64,000 bases of DNA. Origin: Prochlorococcus sp. MIT 1307 (GTDB lineage Bacteria; Cyanobacteriota; Cyanobacteriia; PCC-6307; Cyanobiaceae). Position 1 is the stretch's first letter. Each line of letters begins with the position of its first letter. The stretch covers positions 1,860,001 to 1,924,000 of the forward strand of contig NZ_CP139301.1 of assembly GCF_034092395.1 (NCBI RefSeq), given 5' to 3'. Below, piece after piece: positions 48,374 through 57,670 of this stretch. Below the pieces are notes generated by a model. It saw only the letters and a program-made list of their open reading frames with translations. It did no database searches and was not told the origin of the DNA. A program made the translations under genes and the position numbers.

Positions 48374-49056
48374 TTAAATTTTGGAGGTTTAGAAAAGAGA
48401 GGATATCTAGACCTTTAAGGCCAATTAGTCGTCCTCAAGCACTGCGGATAATGGAAGGCTCATATTTGGCAGCAACTTCAGCTTTGATATGGGTGGCTTT
48501 GTATTACCTCCCAATAGGAGGCGCTTTATTTAGGCTTGCATTGCCATTGCCTTTAGCTCTACTTCAAGTCCGAAGAGGTTCTTTTTCTGGTCTTGAGGGT
48601 GTATGCCTTTCAGTCTTACTTTTAGTGGTTCTTATGGGCCCAGTACGAGGACCTTTGTTTCTCTTCCCATATGGCTTGCTTGCTTTGTGGCTTGGTTGGA
48701 GTTGGGCGTATGGCTTGAGTTGGTGGTTTAGTTGGGGTTGTGGGGTTTGTATAGGGACAATTGGCTTTTTTGTGAGGGTTTTCGTGCTATCTCTTTTGGT
48801 AGGCGAAAACCTTTGGGTAGTTATTACCCGTGCTGGTGCTGCTTTGCTAGAACGTTTTGTGGAATTACTTAATCTTCAATTCGTTCCTGAACTTAATCAG
48901 GTTCACTTGGTTGCTTTCTCTCTGGTTGTTGTCCAGGAGATGGTCTATGTATTGACCCTGCATGCATTGGCTTTCTGGATTTTTCCTCGATTAAAAGCAC
49001 CCATACCAGAACCGCCAAATTTGTTGAATGGCCTTGTAGCCCTTGACCCCCTTTGA
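48370..49056 (+). CDS. DUF2232 family membrane protein
   Basis: 228 residues from TTG 48370, with GGAGG at a normal distance upstream. About six hydrophobic spans, rich in Trp and Gly (LLALWLGWSWAYGLSWWFSWGCG). The fold resembles S components of ECF transporters and DUF2232 membrane proteins. Substrate unknown. It overlaps the CobT-like gene by 14 bases, so it may act with it (inference only). Confidence 0.7.
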   Translation: MIKFWRFRKERISRPLRPISRPQALRIMEGSYLAATSALIWVALYYLPIGGALFRLALPLPLALLQVRRGSFSGLEGVCLSVLLLVVLMGPVRGPLFLFPYGLLALWLGWSWAYGLSWWFSWGCGVCIGTIGFFVRVFVLSLLVGENLWVVITRAGAALLERFVELLNLQFVPELNQVHLVAFSLVVVQEMVYVLTLHALAFWIFPRLKAPIPEPPNLLNGLVALDPL

Positions 49057-50239
49057 GATAAATACAATTAGTGATCCCTTCTTAGGGTTGCCTCCAGGGT
49101 GTAGGGCATTTGGAGCTGGAGCTTCCTCAATTAATAGGCATAGCTGGATTGAGAGTTGGTTAAAAAACCTGAATAATTTTTCTGCATTATTGATTTTGGC
49201 TGGGACTAATACCGCTGAAGTTGAGGGTATTTCAGCTGCTGGTTCTACTTCAGCGGCTCGACGATATACAGCTGTAGCAGATGCTGAACTTTTATTGAAT
49301 GGACCGGTGAGATCTAACCGCTGGCCTTTACCTCCACTACCTGCTGGGGTTTCGCCAGCACTGATTAGTTACGTTGCTTCAAGATTTATTGATGTAAAGC
49401 CGTTGGTATTGGTAGCTGGATTGCAACAGATGCCTCCTTTTCCGCACCTGCGCCTTGAAAGGCCTTCCTTTGGACCTGCTGCTTGTTTGAGCACAGGCAG
49501 TGCAATGCCATTCAAAAGAGTGCAATCTCTTTGTGATAAAGGCTTTGCGATGGGTGTGAAGTTGCGCAAGCCATTGCTAATTGCTGAATGTGTCCCTGGT
49601 GGGACCTCTACGGCGCAGGCAGTCCTTACGGGATTGGGACTATCAATATCAGACTTGGTTAGTGGAAGTGTTCGCAATCCTCCTCTCAAAATAAAAACGC
49701 AACTTGTTGAGCGTGGCTTGCAAGCTGCGCAATTGGGGACATCTCCACCCCCTAAAAGATTGCTTGCGGCGGTGGGAGATCCTTTTCAATGTGTTGCTGT
49801 TGGTCTGTTGTTAGGGGCTAGACAAGCTGGTCAACCAGTTTTATTAGGGGGAGGTTCTCAAATGCTTGCCGTATTGGCTTTAGCTCTTGCAGAACTCAAT
49901 GAATCTTTGCGGTCACATTTTGTTAAAGGTGTTGTCTTGGGGACAACTGCTTGGCTGACTGAGGAAGTGTCTTTTGAAGATCAGAGAGTGAGTTCTTTTG
50001 TTCGATTGTTAGATATTGTTGGCCATCATTATGGTGTAGGGCTTATGGGCGTGTCCGCAGGTTTGCATTTTGATCGAAGTCGATATCAAGCTCTTAGAGA
50101 TTATGAAAGAGGCTTTGTAAAAGAAGGGGTTGGTGCTGGTGCTTTTGCCTTGCTCGCTCAACTTCAGGGTGTGAGCCGTAAAGACCTTCTTGATAGTTGC
50201 GAGGCATCTCTAGAGGAGTTGAATAGGAGGTCTAGCTAA
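49043..50239 (+). CDS. CobT-like phosphoribosyltransferase (TIGR00303 family)
   Basis: 398 residues from TTG 49043. FLGLPPGCRAFGAGASS at the start and AECVPGGTSTAQAVLTGLG, LLLGARQAGQPVLLGGGSQM in the middle match the TIGR00303 group of nicotinate-nucleotide dimethylbenzimidazole phosphoribosyltransferase relatives. Such enzymes activate the lower ligand of cobamides. Prochlorococcus makes pseudocobalamin with adenine as lower ligand, so the real base may be adenine (inference). Confidence 0.78.
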   Translation: MTPFEINTISDPFLGLPPGCRAFGAGASSINRHSWIESWLKNLNNFSALLILAGTNTAEVEGISAAGSTSAARRYTAVADAELLLNGPVRSNRWPLPPLPAGVSPALISYVASRFIDVKPLVLVAGLQQMPPFPHLRLERPSFGPAACLSTGSAMPFKRVQSLCDKGFAMGVKLRKPLLIAECVPGGTSTAQAVLTGLGLSISDLVSGSVRNPPLKIKTQLVERGLQAAQLGTSPPPKRLLAAVGDPFQCVAVGLLLGARQAGQPVLLGGGSQMLAVLALALAELNESLRSHFVKGVVLGTTAWLTEEVSFEDQRVSSFVRLLDIVGHHYGVGLMGVSAGLHFDRSRYQALRDYERGFVKEGVGAGAFALLAQLQGVSRKDLLDSCEASLEELNRRSS

Positions 50240-50268
50240 TGCAATTTTTCTTTTTTTGGATTTAAAGG

Positions 50269-51279
50269 ATGAGGATGCAAATGCTCGGAAGGAGAGAGTT
50301 TTTGCAATTAGGTGTTTTGGCTGGCATTACTGGCTTAGCCGGTTGTGGGAGAACATTTTCACAGCCAACTCTTAGAGCTGCTGCAGAGACGTTGCCGAAA
50401 GAGTTGTTGGAGACGTTGCCTAAACCCTGGATCTTTAAAAAATTGACGGCTAAGAAAGAGTTAGGCCCTTCCAAGTTGGTAATCGATTCAACTACTGATT
50501 TAGTGGCTATTGGTGATGGTTGGATTTCTGAATTGTCCGACAATGCGTTTACAGCAATTGGCTCAGAACAAATCTTTTCTCGCCTTGATAAGCATTCCCA
50601 ATTCTTTTTACAGGGATTTGGGCAGGACTTTTTGTCAAAAATACTGCCAGTAGCCTTTAGTCCTTGGGTAATGCTTTTCAGAAATGGGAAGAATTGGATA
50701 TCCAGGGCTTCAGGTAAAGATGGTTGGAGTGTTTTGTTAGAACCCGAACTTGCTGGGAGTGTTGTTCTCCCTAGCAGTCCTCGCCTTGTTATCTCGCTCG
50801 CTGAAAGGATTAATCAAGCTGATTCATTGAGGAAATTGAGAACTCAGGCATTAACCTTTGATGATAGAAACAGTTTGAATTGGGTTCTTTCTGGTAGAGC
50901 ACGTGTTGCTGTTTTGCCTCTTAATAGATGTTTTCGAAGTTTAACTAGAGATCCTCGATTGAATATTGCATTGCCTCAAAGTGGAGCTCCTTTAAATTGG
51001 ACTGTTTTAATGCGCCCTGCACAAACAACAGAGCCTTTTCCTGAAGATTGGTTAGAGGCTGCTTGGGAAATGCCTTTACTTGGCAAACTTTTTGCAAGGG
51101 GATGGATCCCTCCTATTACTCATTCTGAACGTCTTAAGGCAACTAACCGTATACCAATTAACTATCAACAAATTCTTTTCCCAGCCGAATCTTTTTGGGA
51201 AAAATGTTGGTCGCTCCCTCTTTTGTCAATTCCAGAGAGGAATCGTCTTGAAAGTCTTTGGGCTCAATCAACCCCATAA
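50269..51279 (+). CDS. Tat-exported lipoprotein, possible solute-binding fold
   Basis: 336 residues. The start has RREFLQLGVLAGITGLAGCG: a twin-arginine motif, a hydrophobic stretch and a lipobox Cys. The mature part (KLVIDSTTDLVAIGDGWISELSD, then WVMLFRNGKNW and SGRARVAVLPLN) loosely resembles polyamine-type periplasmic binding proteins. No permease or ATPase lies alongside. The last 12 bases overlap the convergent aldo/keto reductase gene. Confidence 0.62.
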   Translation: MRMQMLGRREFLQLGVLAGITGLAGCGRTFSQPTLRAAAETLPKELLETLPKPWIFKKLTAKKELGPSKLVIDSTTDLVAIGDGWISELSDNAFTAIGSEQIFSRLDKHSQFFLQGFGQDFLSKILPVAFSPWVMLFRNGKNWISRASGKDGWSVLLEPELAGSVVLPSSPRLVISLAERINQADSLRKLRTQALTFDDRNSLNWVLSGRARVAVLPLNRCFRSLTRDPRLNIALPQSGAPLNWTVLMRPAQTTEPFPEDWLEAAWEMPLLGKLFARGWIPPITHSERLKATNRIPINYQQILFPAESFWEKCWSLPLLSIPERNRLESLWAQSTP

Positions 51280-52431
51280 TCTTTTTCTAGGTTTAGCCGC
51301 TAATCGTTCATGTGTTTCCTCTAGAAGTTTTGGAATATTTAAGTTGTTTGGACAACGGGGGACACACTCCCCACAGCTTTTGCAAGCACTCGCGTCAAGC
51401 TCTTCCCACCAATGACCAGCTTTACCAATGAGGTTATATCTCTCCTCTGTAAAAGCTGTTAAGTCATGTCCGATTAGCAAATTACGAAGACGAAGAATTT
51501 CAGGAATTGGAACTGAATTTGGGCACGGTAGGCATTTTTCGCATTGACCACATAAATCTTTCCCTAGTCTCCGATTTCCCTCATCCCTGAGATTTTTTAT
51601 TGTATTTTTTTCGAGCATAGTTAACGGCCCAGAGGTGATAATTTTTCTTGCAAGGTTTATGTCTTTGGGCTCATAAGCTCCAAGCGTTAATGTGCTAATT
51701 CCCTTCTCTAAGAGAAATTTATAAGCCAATTCAAGAGGGGCAAATGGGTAGCAATCCCTTACGAGAGTTGAACTAGGACTTTGCAACCTTCCACCTTTAT
51801 CAGCTGGTGAGATTGCCATGACTCCCATACCTTTTCTTAAGGCAATCTTTGCAAGAGGAATTTTTCTTGGATCAAGGAGGTGGAGATGGAGGCTGCAAAA
51901 TTGAAATCGGTTGCTTTCGATAGCTTTTTGAATAAGAGAAAAAGAACCATGCGAACTAAAACCAACCTGCCCAACAAGATTTTCTTCTTTTGCCCATTGA
52001 AGAAGTTTTGATCCTTCTCCTTCTAAAACCCACTCGAGGTGATTATTCAAATTCAGGCCATGAATGGCAAGATTGTCAAGCCTTTTTAGGTCTAGTCGCT
52101 TCAAAATTCTTTTGAGTTCTTTCTTACCTTCTTCTAGTGAAAGTCCTGGGAAGATTTTGCTTGTGATGACCCAGCCATGTTTTGGCTCAATTTTTTCTTG
52201 TTTGAGCTTATTGATGGCTTTCCCAAGAAAGCTTTCAGCAGGTCCATAGGCTGGTGCTGTTTCGATGTGATTTATTCCAGCAATGGAGGCTGCCTTTAGT
52301 ACTGAATACATTTGATCAACCGAGCCAATCGCTCGCATTGTCCCAAGCGTGAAAATACTTACAGCTGGTCCACGGCCAAATTGGCGAAGCTTTCCTTTAA
52401 TTTTGTTTTGGGGACTCAGAGTCGGAGTCAT
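51268..52431 (-). CDS. Aldo/keto reductase with C-terminal 4Fe-4S ferredoxin domain
   Basis: About 387 residues from ATG 52431; an ATG at 52452 overlaps the upstream gene further. The first 270 or so residues form the TIM barrel (FTLGTMRAIG, HIETAPAYGPAESFLG, NLAIHGLN). The C-terminal part has CGQCEKCLPCPN and CKSCGECVPRCPNN, Cys-rich motifs for iron-sulfur clusters. This fused family is widespread but substrates are unknown. It could draw electrons from ferredoxin. Confidence 0.85.
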   Translation of the reverse strand: MTPTLSPQNKIKGKLRQFGRGPAVSIFTLGTMRAIGSVDQMYSVLKAASIAGINHIETAPAYGPAESFLGKAINKLKQEKIEPKHGWVITSKIFPGLSLEEGKKELKRILKRLDLKRLDNLAIHGLNLNNHLEWVLEGEGSKLLQWAKEENLVGQVGFSSHGSFSLIQKAIESNRFQFCSLHLHLLDPRKIPLAKIALRKGMGVMAISPADKGGRLQSPSSTLVRDCYPFAPLELAYKFLLEKGISTLTLGAYEPKDINLARKIITSGPLTMLEKNTIKNLRDEGNRRLGKDLCGQCEKCLPCPNSVPIPEILRLRNLLIGHDLTAFTEERYNLIGKAGHWWEELDASACKSCGECVPRCPNNLNIPKLLEETHERLAAKPRKRLWG

Positions 52432-52981
52432 TTTTGTCGAAGGGCTGCTCATTGATTTGGTCGCTTTTTTTTAGATGTCTAATGAGATCTGCAGGGCTGA
52501 CATCGTCCAAGAAGCGTCTGAACTCATCTTGATCTTCTTCATCGGCTTCTTCATCAACTGGTATGGATGCTTCTGCAACAACTTTCTCCATCATCCAGAT
52601 GCTGCATTTTGTGCGGACTGCTAGAGCAAGCGCATCACTGGAACGAGCTTCGATTTCAATTAGGTCACTGGACTTTTCTTTTGTCCCTTCATCAGAGTGG
52701 TTAAAACGTAATTTGAGAACTGCTTGGAAGCTATTGTCTTGTATTCCATGAATAATTATTCGTTCTAAGAGAAGGTTTCCTGCATTTAATAGTGAGATAA
52801 TCAAATCATGTGTGAGGGGTTTGCTTGGATGTGGCTGTTTGAAACCAGCCATAATATTGTGCGCTTGCGCATGATCAATCCATATTGGGACTTGACGGTG
52901 CCCAGAAGGATCTCGAAGCAAAACTATCGGGGAGCGATTGGATGCGTCGAGGGCTAGACCCGCTACGGTCATTTCGACCAC
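52397..52981 (-). CDS. Bifunctional nuclease family protein (DUF151)
   Basis: 194 residues. MVEMTVAGLALDASNRSPIVLLRDPSGHRQVPIWI and the following Gln-Ala-His segment match the BFN domain, and LEARSSDALALAVRTKCSIWM-like sequence (EIEARSSDALALAVRTKCSI) completes it. The C-terminal 50 residues are strongly acidic. The family has reported DNase and RNase activity in plants; its bacterial role is not established. Its C-terminal end overlaps the start of the aldo/keto reductase. Confidence 0.88.
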   Translation of the reverse strand: MVEMTVAGLALDASNRSPIVLLRDPSGHRQVPIWIDHAQAHNIMAGFKQPHPSKPLTHDLIISLLNAGNLLLERIIIHGIQDNSFQAVLKLRFNHSDEGTKEKSSDLIEIEARSSDALALAVRTKCSIWMMEKVVAEASIPVDEEADEEDQDEFRRFLDDVSPADLIRHLKKSDQINEQPFDKNDSDSESPKQN

Positions 52982-53041
52982 TTTTCCTCCAACACCCTTT
53001 GTCCGATTATGGCTTAATAAATTAGAGGCAGCCTAAATGTC

Positions 53042-53707
53042 ATGTTTACAGGTTTGATTCAGTCTGTCGGTCAAGTTGAAAAACGAGGAGGGGGCTTAGT
53101 TGTTAAAGGGTGTAAGCCTTTTTCTCCCTTAATACTTGGTGCAAGTGTTGCCGTAGATGGAGTTTGTTTAACTGTTGCTGATATTTGTATGGATGGTTTT
53201 TTTGCTGATGTGAGCGAGGAAACACTAAGTCGTACAACTCTTGGGTTTAAAGCGAAACGAGGAAAATTCGTGAATCTTGAGCCTGCACTTCGGTTAAGTG
53301 ATCGCTTAGGAGGACACTTGGTAAGTGGTCATGTGGATGGCTTAGGTGAAGTCCTTTCTTTAGAGGATCTAAGGAAGTCCTGGCGCTTGGAGGTGAGATG
53401 GCAAAACCCAAAATTTGGGAAATATATATGTGAGAAAGGAAGTATTTCTATAGATGGAATAAGTTTGACAGTGGGAGGATGTAGTGAAAATGGAAGTGTT
53501 TTTTGGATAGCTGTCATCCCTCATACGTGGGAGATGACCTCTCTTAAATACTTAACTATTGGTTCTTTAGTAAACCTGGAAGCTGATTTAATGGCAAAAT
53601 ATGCTGAATCTTTGTTGGATCATAGGGATGGTTTGTCTTGTCCCTCTCAACTAAATTCATCTGATGAAATCTCTGAAGATTGGCTAATCAGAAATGGTTG
53701 GAATTGA
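53042..53707 (+). CDS. ribE: Riboflavin synthase, alpha chain
   Basis: 221 residues, two repeated lumazine-binding domains. MFTGLIQSVGQVEKRGGG starts the first; VAVDGVCLTV and LGGHLVSGHVDGLGEV follow; the second copy has SISIDGISLTVGG and AVIPHTWEMTSL. It makes riboflavin from two molecules of 6,7-dimethyl-8-ribityllumazine. It diverges from the bifunctional nuclease gene across 60 bp. Confidence 0.95.
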   Translation: MFTGLIQSVGQVEKRGGGLVVKGCKPFSPLILGASVAVDGVCLTVADICMDGFFADVSEETLSRTTLGFKAKRGKFVNLEPALRLSDRLGGHLVSGHVDGLGEVLSLEDLRKSWRLEVRWQNPKFGKYICEKGSISIDGISLTVGGCSENGSVFWIAVIPHTWEMTSLKYLTIGSLVNLEADLMAKYAESLLDHRDGLSCPSQLNSSDEISEDWLIRNGWN

Positions 53708-53820
53708 ATTGGAGGTAATTGTTTCTTTTTACTGAGGGTATTTAGCTTTGATTCAAATGAAAACTTTTAAAATTCTTTTTGAATATGAAAAAACAAGTTA
53801 ACTGTTCCTCCGCTTTGGGG

Positions 53821-53837
53821 CAATTGATATTCAATTG
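53821..53837. terminator. Weak hairpin between convergent ribE and cyAbrB genes
   Basis: CAATTGA-TAT-TCAATTG, a perfect 7-bp stem followed on the plus strand by TAAAAATTTT. AT-rich and short, so terminator function is uncertain. Confidence 0.3.
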
Positions 53838-53865
53838 TAAAAATTTTACCCGGAGGACTTAGTGT

Positions 53866-54222
53866 TTAAGTCTTCTCTGCCAGCGGCACTAGCCAGATAG
53901 CTCCACTGTCTCGTCGAATTTCTATTCGGAACTCTTGTCCAGGTTCAAGACCAAGCTTCTTGGTGTAGGCATGTCCAATTAGAAGGTTTCCATTTCCATG
54001 GACACGTGTTCTGAATTCTGCTTGGCGTCCACGAGAAGATCTGCTTCCAGGACGATTGGTTGAGCGAAGCTTGTAGCCCTTTGCTTCTACTAAAGCTTTG
54101 TAGAAGCTTTTTCGTAGAACCCGTCCACTTGGGCCTACATACCCGCATCCTCTAGCAATCTCATCCTCAGGACGGTTGCTTAGGGATCTGGCTTTGTCAA
54201 GTAGTTCTTTTCCGACCAGCAT
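53866..54222 (-). CDS. cyAbrB-type transcriptional regulator
   Basis: 118 residues. The N-terminal part (LSNRPEDEIARGCGYVG...YKALVEAKG) and C-terminal AbrB-like segment (GNLLIGHAYTKKLGLEPGQEFRIEI) match the cyanobacterial AbrB family, in which the DNA-binding domain is C-terminal. These proteins regulate carbon and nitrogen genes in model cyanobacteria. It lies downstream of the cytochrome oxidase cluster on the same strand. Confidence 0.88.
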   Translation of the reverse strand: MLVGKELLDKARSLSNRPEDEIARGCGYVGPSGRVLRKSFYKALVEAKGYKLRSTNRPGSRSSRGRQAEFRTRVHGNGNLLIGHAYTKKLGLEPGQEFRIEIRRDSGAIWLVPLAEKT

Positions 54223-54316
54223 TTGCCAGAATTAATTACATTAATTCTGACGAGGAAGTTCAATTGTGGCAAGGAGTTGTTCGAAACTTTTCTTGCAGGT
54301 ATCAAGATTTACCAGA

Positions 54317-54919
54317 TCAAAGGAGGTAGAGGATGATAAATAGAATCACCCAAATACCGTCAACGAAGTGCCAATAGAGCTCTGCTGCCTCTAAGGGGAA
54401 GCTGTTTTTACTGGTTATACGTCCATTCGGTGATCTGGCTTGCCACCAGACAATTAAAATCATTATTGCTCCAAGGGTTACATGGAGCCCATGGAACCCT
54501 GTCAGGGCATAGAAAGTACTTGCATATACATTATCCGTAAGCCCAAAGGGCAGAGTGAAGTATTCGACCATTTGGCTGGCCAGAAATGCCAGCCCTAGGC
54601 TTGCTGTTATAAGAAGCCATCTTTGGCATCGCTTTGCATCTTCCTTTCGTAGGGCTGTTCCTGCTTGATGAAAAGTTGCACTACTAGCTAGAAGTAAAAA
54701 TGTATTAAGTGTAGGAAGGGGAAGCTCAAGTTCATAAATCGCATCAGGTAATAGAGGATTAACTGCTTTGTAGGTGAGATAAGCGGCAAAAAAACCGGCG
54801 AATGTCATTCCATCTGCTACAAGAAAAGTTGCAAGACCAAACATTCGATGGTCTGCATGTGTTTCTTCTTGCTCCTCATTAATTGTGGGCGTTTGGTCAG
54901 GTTGTATTAGTGTTTCCAT
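54317..54919 (-). CDS. ctaE: Cytochrome c oxidase subunit III
   Basis: 200 residues with five membrane spans. FLVADGMTFAGFFAAYLTYK, YALTGFHGLHVTLGAIM and AAELYWHFVDGIWVILFIILYLL are the usual CtaE segments. It shares one base with the ctaD stop, so it is translated in one operon ctaC-ctaD-ctaE. It helps stabilise the aa3 oxidase core. Confidence 0.94.
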   Translation of the reverse strand: METLIQPDQTPTINEEQEETHADHRMFGLATFLVADGMTFAGFFAAYLTYKAVNPLLPDAIYELELPLPTLNTFLLLASSATFHQAGTALRKEDAKRCQRWLLITASLGLAFLASQMVEYFTLPFGLTDNVYASTFYALTGFHGLHVTLGAIMILIVWWQARSPNGRITSKNSFPLEAAELYWHFVDGIWVILFIILYLL

Positions 54920-56586
54920 TAGAGGCTCTCCTTTGGTTCGGTGATGCTGGTGGAATCATTAGTTGCCTTTTCTTTGTCCATTCCATAGCCGTAAGGCTTT
55001 TTGACTAGCGGAGCAGCACCATCCCAGTTCTCTACTGGAGGAGGTGAGCTAGTAAGCCATTCGGGGGTTAGTGCTTGCCAAGGGTTGTCCCCAGCTATAG
55101 CTCCTTTGAATGCACTATGGAAAATATTCCATAGGAATGGCAATGTACTTAGAGCCATTATCAAAGCACCAGCACTGCTGATTTGATTTACTAATTCGAA
55201 TTGTGAGTCGTATTCTGCAACTCGACGAGGCATCCCATTAAGCCCTAGCCAATGTTGAGGCGCAAAACAAAGGTTGAATCCTATGAAGGTAAGAATAAAG
55301 TGAAGTATTCCTAGCTTTTCATTGAGCATTTTTCCTGTAAATTTTGGATACCAATGATAAATAGAGGAAAATATAACAAAAACCGAGCCTCCATAGACGA
55401 TATAATGAAAATGGGCAACTACAAAGTAGGTGTCATGTACATGAATGTCGAATGGGACTTGGGCCAGGGCTACTCCTGTGATTCCCCCAAGCACAAAATT
55501 TATAATGAAGCCACAAGAAAAAAGCAATGCAGAATTAATAGATAGTTTCCCTCCCCACAGTGTTGCCACCCAATTAAAGAACTTTATTCCTGTTGGGACT
55601 GCAATAAATGATGTAGCGATTGTAAAAAAGAGTCTCATCCAAGGGGGTGTGCCACTAGTAAACATGTGATGTGCCCAGACCACAAAACCAAGAACCACAA
55701 TTGCCATTATTGAATAAACCATCGTTGTATAGCCAAAGAGTGGCTTCCGGCTATGAACTGGCAGAATTTCACTTACCAAGCCAAAAGCTGGTAAGACCAT
55801 GATGTAAACAGCAGGGTGGGAATAGAACCAAAATAGATGTTGATATACGACTACATTTCCACCAAGTGTTGGATTGAAAAATCCGGTATGGGCGACGATG
55901 TCGAAACTCAAAAGAACAAGTGTTCCAGCAAGTACAGGAGTAGATAAAACTACGAGGATGCTAGTGCCCAGCATTGCCCAACAGTACATTGGTAGTTGCA
56001 TGAGCTTTAATCCAGGTCTTCTTAGTTTCAGGATCGTTGCGATGAAATTGATCCCTCCAAAGATCGAACTACCTCCCAAAAGAAGGACACTGAGAATCCA
56101 AATGAGTTGCCCTGCGGCAGGAGTTGTAATGCTGAGAGGTGGATATGCTGTCCACCCAGATTGAGCCGCACCATTTATGAAATAACTACTTATTAATAGG
56201 AGTCCTGCTGGGGGGATTAGCCAAAATGCCACAGCATTCAGCCGTGGAAATGCCATGTCCCGGGCTCCAACATAGAAAGGTATTAGGTAATTCCCAAATG
56301 CGCCATTTACAACAGGCACAATCCATAAAAAGATCATTATTGTTCCATGAAGAGTTAAAACTTGGTTGTAGATATCACGCGGCATAAAATCAGACAAAGG
56401 ACTTAATAATTCAATTCTTATCGCACTAGCTAATGCACCACCTATCAGATAGAAAATAAATCCACATACTAAATATTGAAGTCCAATGACTTTGTGATCC
56501 AAACTGAAACTTATATAGCGCAACCAACCTTTTGGTTGAAGACTCTCTATGGAGTTATTATCCTGAGGTGGAATTGAAAGTGTCAT
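54919..56586 (-). CDS. ctaD: Cytochrome c oxidase subunit I
   Basis: 555 residues with twelve spans. YQHLFWFYSHPAVYIMVLP carries the CuB and crosslinked Tyr ligands, VWAHHMFTSG supplies two further CuB His, and VVAHFHYIVYGG holds heme ligands. It is the catalytic subunit of an aa3-type oxidase that reduces O2 to water. It overlaps ctaC by four bases. Confidence 0.97.
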   Translation of the reverse strand: MTLSIPPQDNNSIESLQPKGWLRYISFSLDHKVIGLQYLVCGFIFYLIGGALASAIRIELLSPLSDFMPRDIYNQVLTLHGTIMIFLWIVPVVNGAFGNYLIPFYVGARDMAFPRLNAVAFWLIPPAGLLLISSYFINGAAQSGWTAYPPLSITTPAAGQLIWILSVLLLGGSSIFGGINFIATILKLRRPGLKLMQLPMYCWAMLGTSILVVLSTPVLAGTLVLLSFDIVAHTGFFNPTLGGNVVVYQHLFWFYSHPAVYIMVLPAFGLVSEILPVHSRKPLFGYTTMVYSIMAIVVLGFVVWAHHMFTSGTPPWMRLFFTIATSFIAVPTGIKFFNWVATLWGGKLSINSALLFSCGFIINFVLGGITGVALAQVPFDIHVHDTYFVVAHFHYIVYGGSVFVIFSSIYHWYPKFTGKMLNEKLGILHFILTFIGFNLCFAPQHWLGLNGMPRRVAEYDSQFELVNQISSAGALIMALSTLPFLWNIFHSAFKGAIAGDNPWQALTPEWLTSSPPPVENWDGAAPLVKKPYGYGMDKEKATNDSTSITEPKESL

Positions 56587-57458
56587 AAGTTTGAAATAGA
56601 TTCTTTTGAGTTATTGTTAAACCATTCTTGATAAGTGCTTGGCTCTTCCACTACTACTGTTGAGCGCATACCCCCATGGTATGGCCCACAAAGTTCAGCA
56701 CAGATAATTGGATATCTTCCAGGTTTAGTAGGGGTGAAGTTTAATATTGTTGGTTGGCCTGGTATCACATCTTGTTTAATCCGGAATTCAGGGACCCAGA
56801 AAGCATGAATTACATCTTTTGATTCCAACCGCATGCTTACTTGCTTACCCACAGGCACATGAAGTTCACCTGAAATGATATCTCCTTTAGGGTAATGAAA
56901 TAGAAAAGCAAACTGAAGTGCAGTTACTTCGACTGGTAAAACGCCATTTGAACTTTTTAATGATGTTTCAATTGATCCAGCTCCAATTCCTCCCCATATC
57001 CTTTCATCTTTGATCATGCTTTGTTCTTCATTAACACCATGCTGCATTGTTTGCATCCCCCCCATGCGGTCGTAAATGTCATAGCTATATAGACCCACAA
57101 ATAAAATGATTATGGTTGGAATGGCTGTCCAGAAAATTTCTAGAGGTAAATTTTCTTCTATTGGAATGCCATCTCCTAGTTCACCAGGCTTTCGCCGAAA
57201 GCGAATTAGGCTGTAAATGACAAGTCCAACCATCCCGACAAAAAGTATTGTTCCAATACTGAATAGAACTTTGAATAGCTCGTCATAGACGCTTGCATTA
57301 GTGCTTGCATCTACAGGGAGAAGATTTACATTCTGGCCAACCCATATGCCACCAAGTAATAGGGCGATGACTAATACAATTATCAAAATGGCCGATTTTT
57401 TCGGCACAAGACTCTCCATTTGTTTTTTTAGGCTATTGAGAACAACCTTTTTCTGCAT
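56583..57458 (-). CDS. ctaC: Cytochrome c oxidase subunit II
   Basis: 291 residues. Two N-terminal membrane spans (about 19-40 and 62-86), then the cupredoxin domain with CuA ligands in CAELCGPYHGGM and HAFWVPEF. The start at 57458 is uncertain; the ATG at 57419 (MESLVPKKS) is possible. It takes electrons from cytochrome c or plastocyanin. First gene of the operon. Confidence 0.94.
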   Translation of the reverse strand: MQKKVVLNSLKKQMESLVPKKSAILIIVLVIALLLGGIWVGQNVNLLPVDASTNASVYDELFKVLFSIGTILFVGMVGLVIYSLIRFRRKPGELGDGIPIEENLPLEIFWTAIPTIIILFVGLYSYDIYDRMGGMQTMQHGVNEEQSMIKDERIWGGIGAGSIETSLKSSNGVLPVEVTALQFAFLFHYPKGDIISGELHVPVGKQVSMRLESKDVIHAFWVPEFRIKQDVIPGQPTILNFTPTKPGRYPIICAELCGPYHGGMRSTVVVEEPSTYQEWFNNNSKESISNL

Positions 57459-57670
57459 CTGAAAATTATTAAGTAGAAGTGAAGTTAAATTGTGGGCCTC
57501 TCATTGCAAGGCTTCTGGTTGGATTAATGGCTTTTTGTTTGGACTTTTGTCAGGGATGAGAGATCTAGGAGCTTCTTTTGATGTTGCAGTCGTCCATAGA
57601 AGGTGACGTGATTGATTTCATCGCTACCTTGCACTAACAACTATTTTCTGCTTGAGAGTTAGCTAATTAT

